Shown piece by piece: positions 63,913 through 64,000 of a DNA stretch of 64,000 bases; positions within the stretch are counted from its first letter, which is position 1, and the number at the start of each line of letters is the position of its first letter. The DNA comes from JAFIFT01 sp020051095 (GTDB taxonomy: Bacteria > Pseudomonadota > Gammaproteobacteria > Legionellales > Legionellaceae). The notes under the pieces were generated by a model. The model had not been told where the DNA came from and made no database searches. It saw only the letters and a program-made list of their open reading frames with translations. The stretch is from assembly GCF_964199965.1 (NCBI RefSeq), contig NZ_CAXMZT010000010.1:86991-150990 (forward strand), written 5' to 3'. Position numbers and translations under genes: made by a program.

Positions 63913-64000
63913 TGTGACCGGTACATAGGTAACAAACTTGACCGGATACATCGGTAACAAAACTGTATCATATTTTATACATTTTTTGTTCCCTATCATT
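63913..64000. mobile_element. Terminus of an IS481-type insertion sequence (cut by window edge)
   Basis: TGTGACCGGTACATAGGTAAC at 63913 is followed by a second, similar unit GACCGGATACATCGGTAACAA about 23 bp later. Such tandem GACCGG..ACAT.GGTAACAA words are typical of IS481-family ends. The transposase would lie beyond the window. Confidence 0.5.

Noticed and set aside
1..64000. tRNA or rRNA genes, prophage module or integrase
   Set aside because: I saw no GTTCRANYC-type T-loop clusters with matching acceptor stems, no rRNA sequence and no phage structural or integrase genes.

Overview
The window reads as chromosomal DNA of a Legionella species (Legionellaceae, Gammaproteobacteria). The evidence is the AT-rich composition, the density of eukaryote-like and effector-type proteins (patatin, tandem U-box, CX5R lipid phosphatase with C-terminal membrane hairpin, SidE-type phosphodiesterase, deacetylase-like protein), PmrA-like promoter boxes in front of several of them, and housekeeping genes typical of the genus (PhaC and phasin, secreted M28 aminopeptidase, Bcr/CflA transporters, betaine synthesis and uptake). 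The species is not identifiable from the sequence alone. Effector status throughout is inferred from family, promoter and architecture.

Layout. 1-13 kb: a cut-off C-terminal coding end, a degenerate SidE-type phosphodiesterase, a CAP protein, a PEBP protein, a patatin phospholipase, an unknown effector candidate, two paralogues with an H...NC motif recalling LRAT/NlpC folds, a metallophosphoesterase, a Bcr/CflA transporter with a SixA-like phosphatase, and an acidic unknown protein. 13-17 kb: rhodanese and the operon EamA-betB-betA (choline to glycine betaine). 17-26 kb: a small basic ORF, WrbA, a tandem U-box protein, a VanX-type dipeptidase, a lipoprotein, an M28 aminopeptidase, a DUF192 protein, and a long RTX/cadherin-like surface protein. 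26.6-28.5 kb: a compact three-gene unit of a 29-residue peptide, a GRDP-like protein and a cytochrome P450, with a palindrome upstream and a hairpin after the peptide gene. It looks like a small peptide-modification locus and is my best candidate for an undescribed system. 28.6-38 kb: secreted small proteins, an EF-hand-like protein, a second Bcr/CflA transporter, a betaine-type ABC transporter with a fused permease and binding protein, an FAD oxidoreductase and a GDSL hydrolase. 38-42.5 kb: a divergent histone-deacetylase-fold protein and an overlapping MFS-PhnY-PhnZ operon for aminophosphonate oxidation. 42.9-51.5 kb: sterol desaturase family protein, CorA, Old Yellow Enzyme, UDG-family protein, coiled-coil protein, phasin and PhaC. 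51.7-63.8 kb: an effector-rich block with a PLP-fold-like protein, a SidF-like CX5R phosphatase, a HAD-type protein, a pirin, a proline-rich protein and a 999-residue Tle1/DUF2235-like hydrolase with a coiled coil. The window ends in what looks like an IS481-type terminus.

Intergenic DNA carries several families of palindromic repeats. The most striking are elements whose inverted arms are built from 6-bp units in strict phase (near 6.4, 17.2, 42.6 and 49.0 kb, with a remnant at 60.5 kb). Another family has CTTTGTACCGGAC-type ends (47.6, 54.7 and 60.6 kb). Four effector-type genes or their promoters share paired TTAA half-sites 11 bp apart, set 15 to 17 bp before a TATAAT-like box, as expected for PmrA control.
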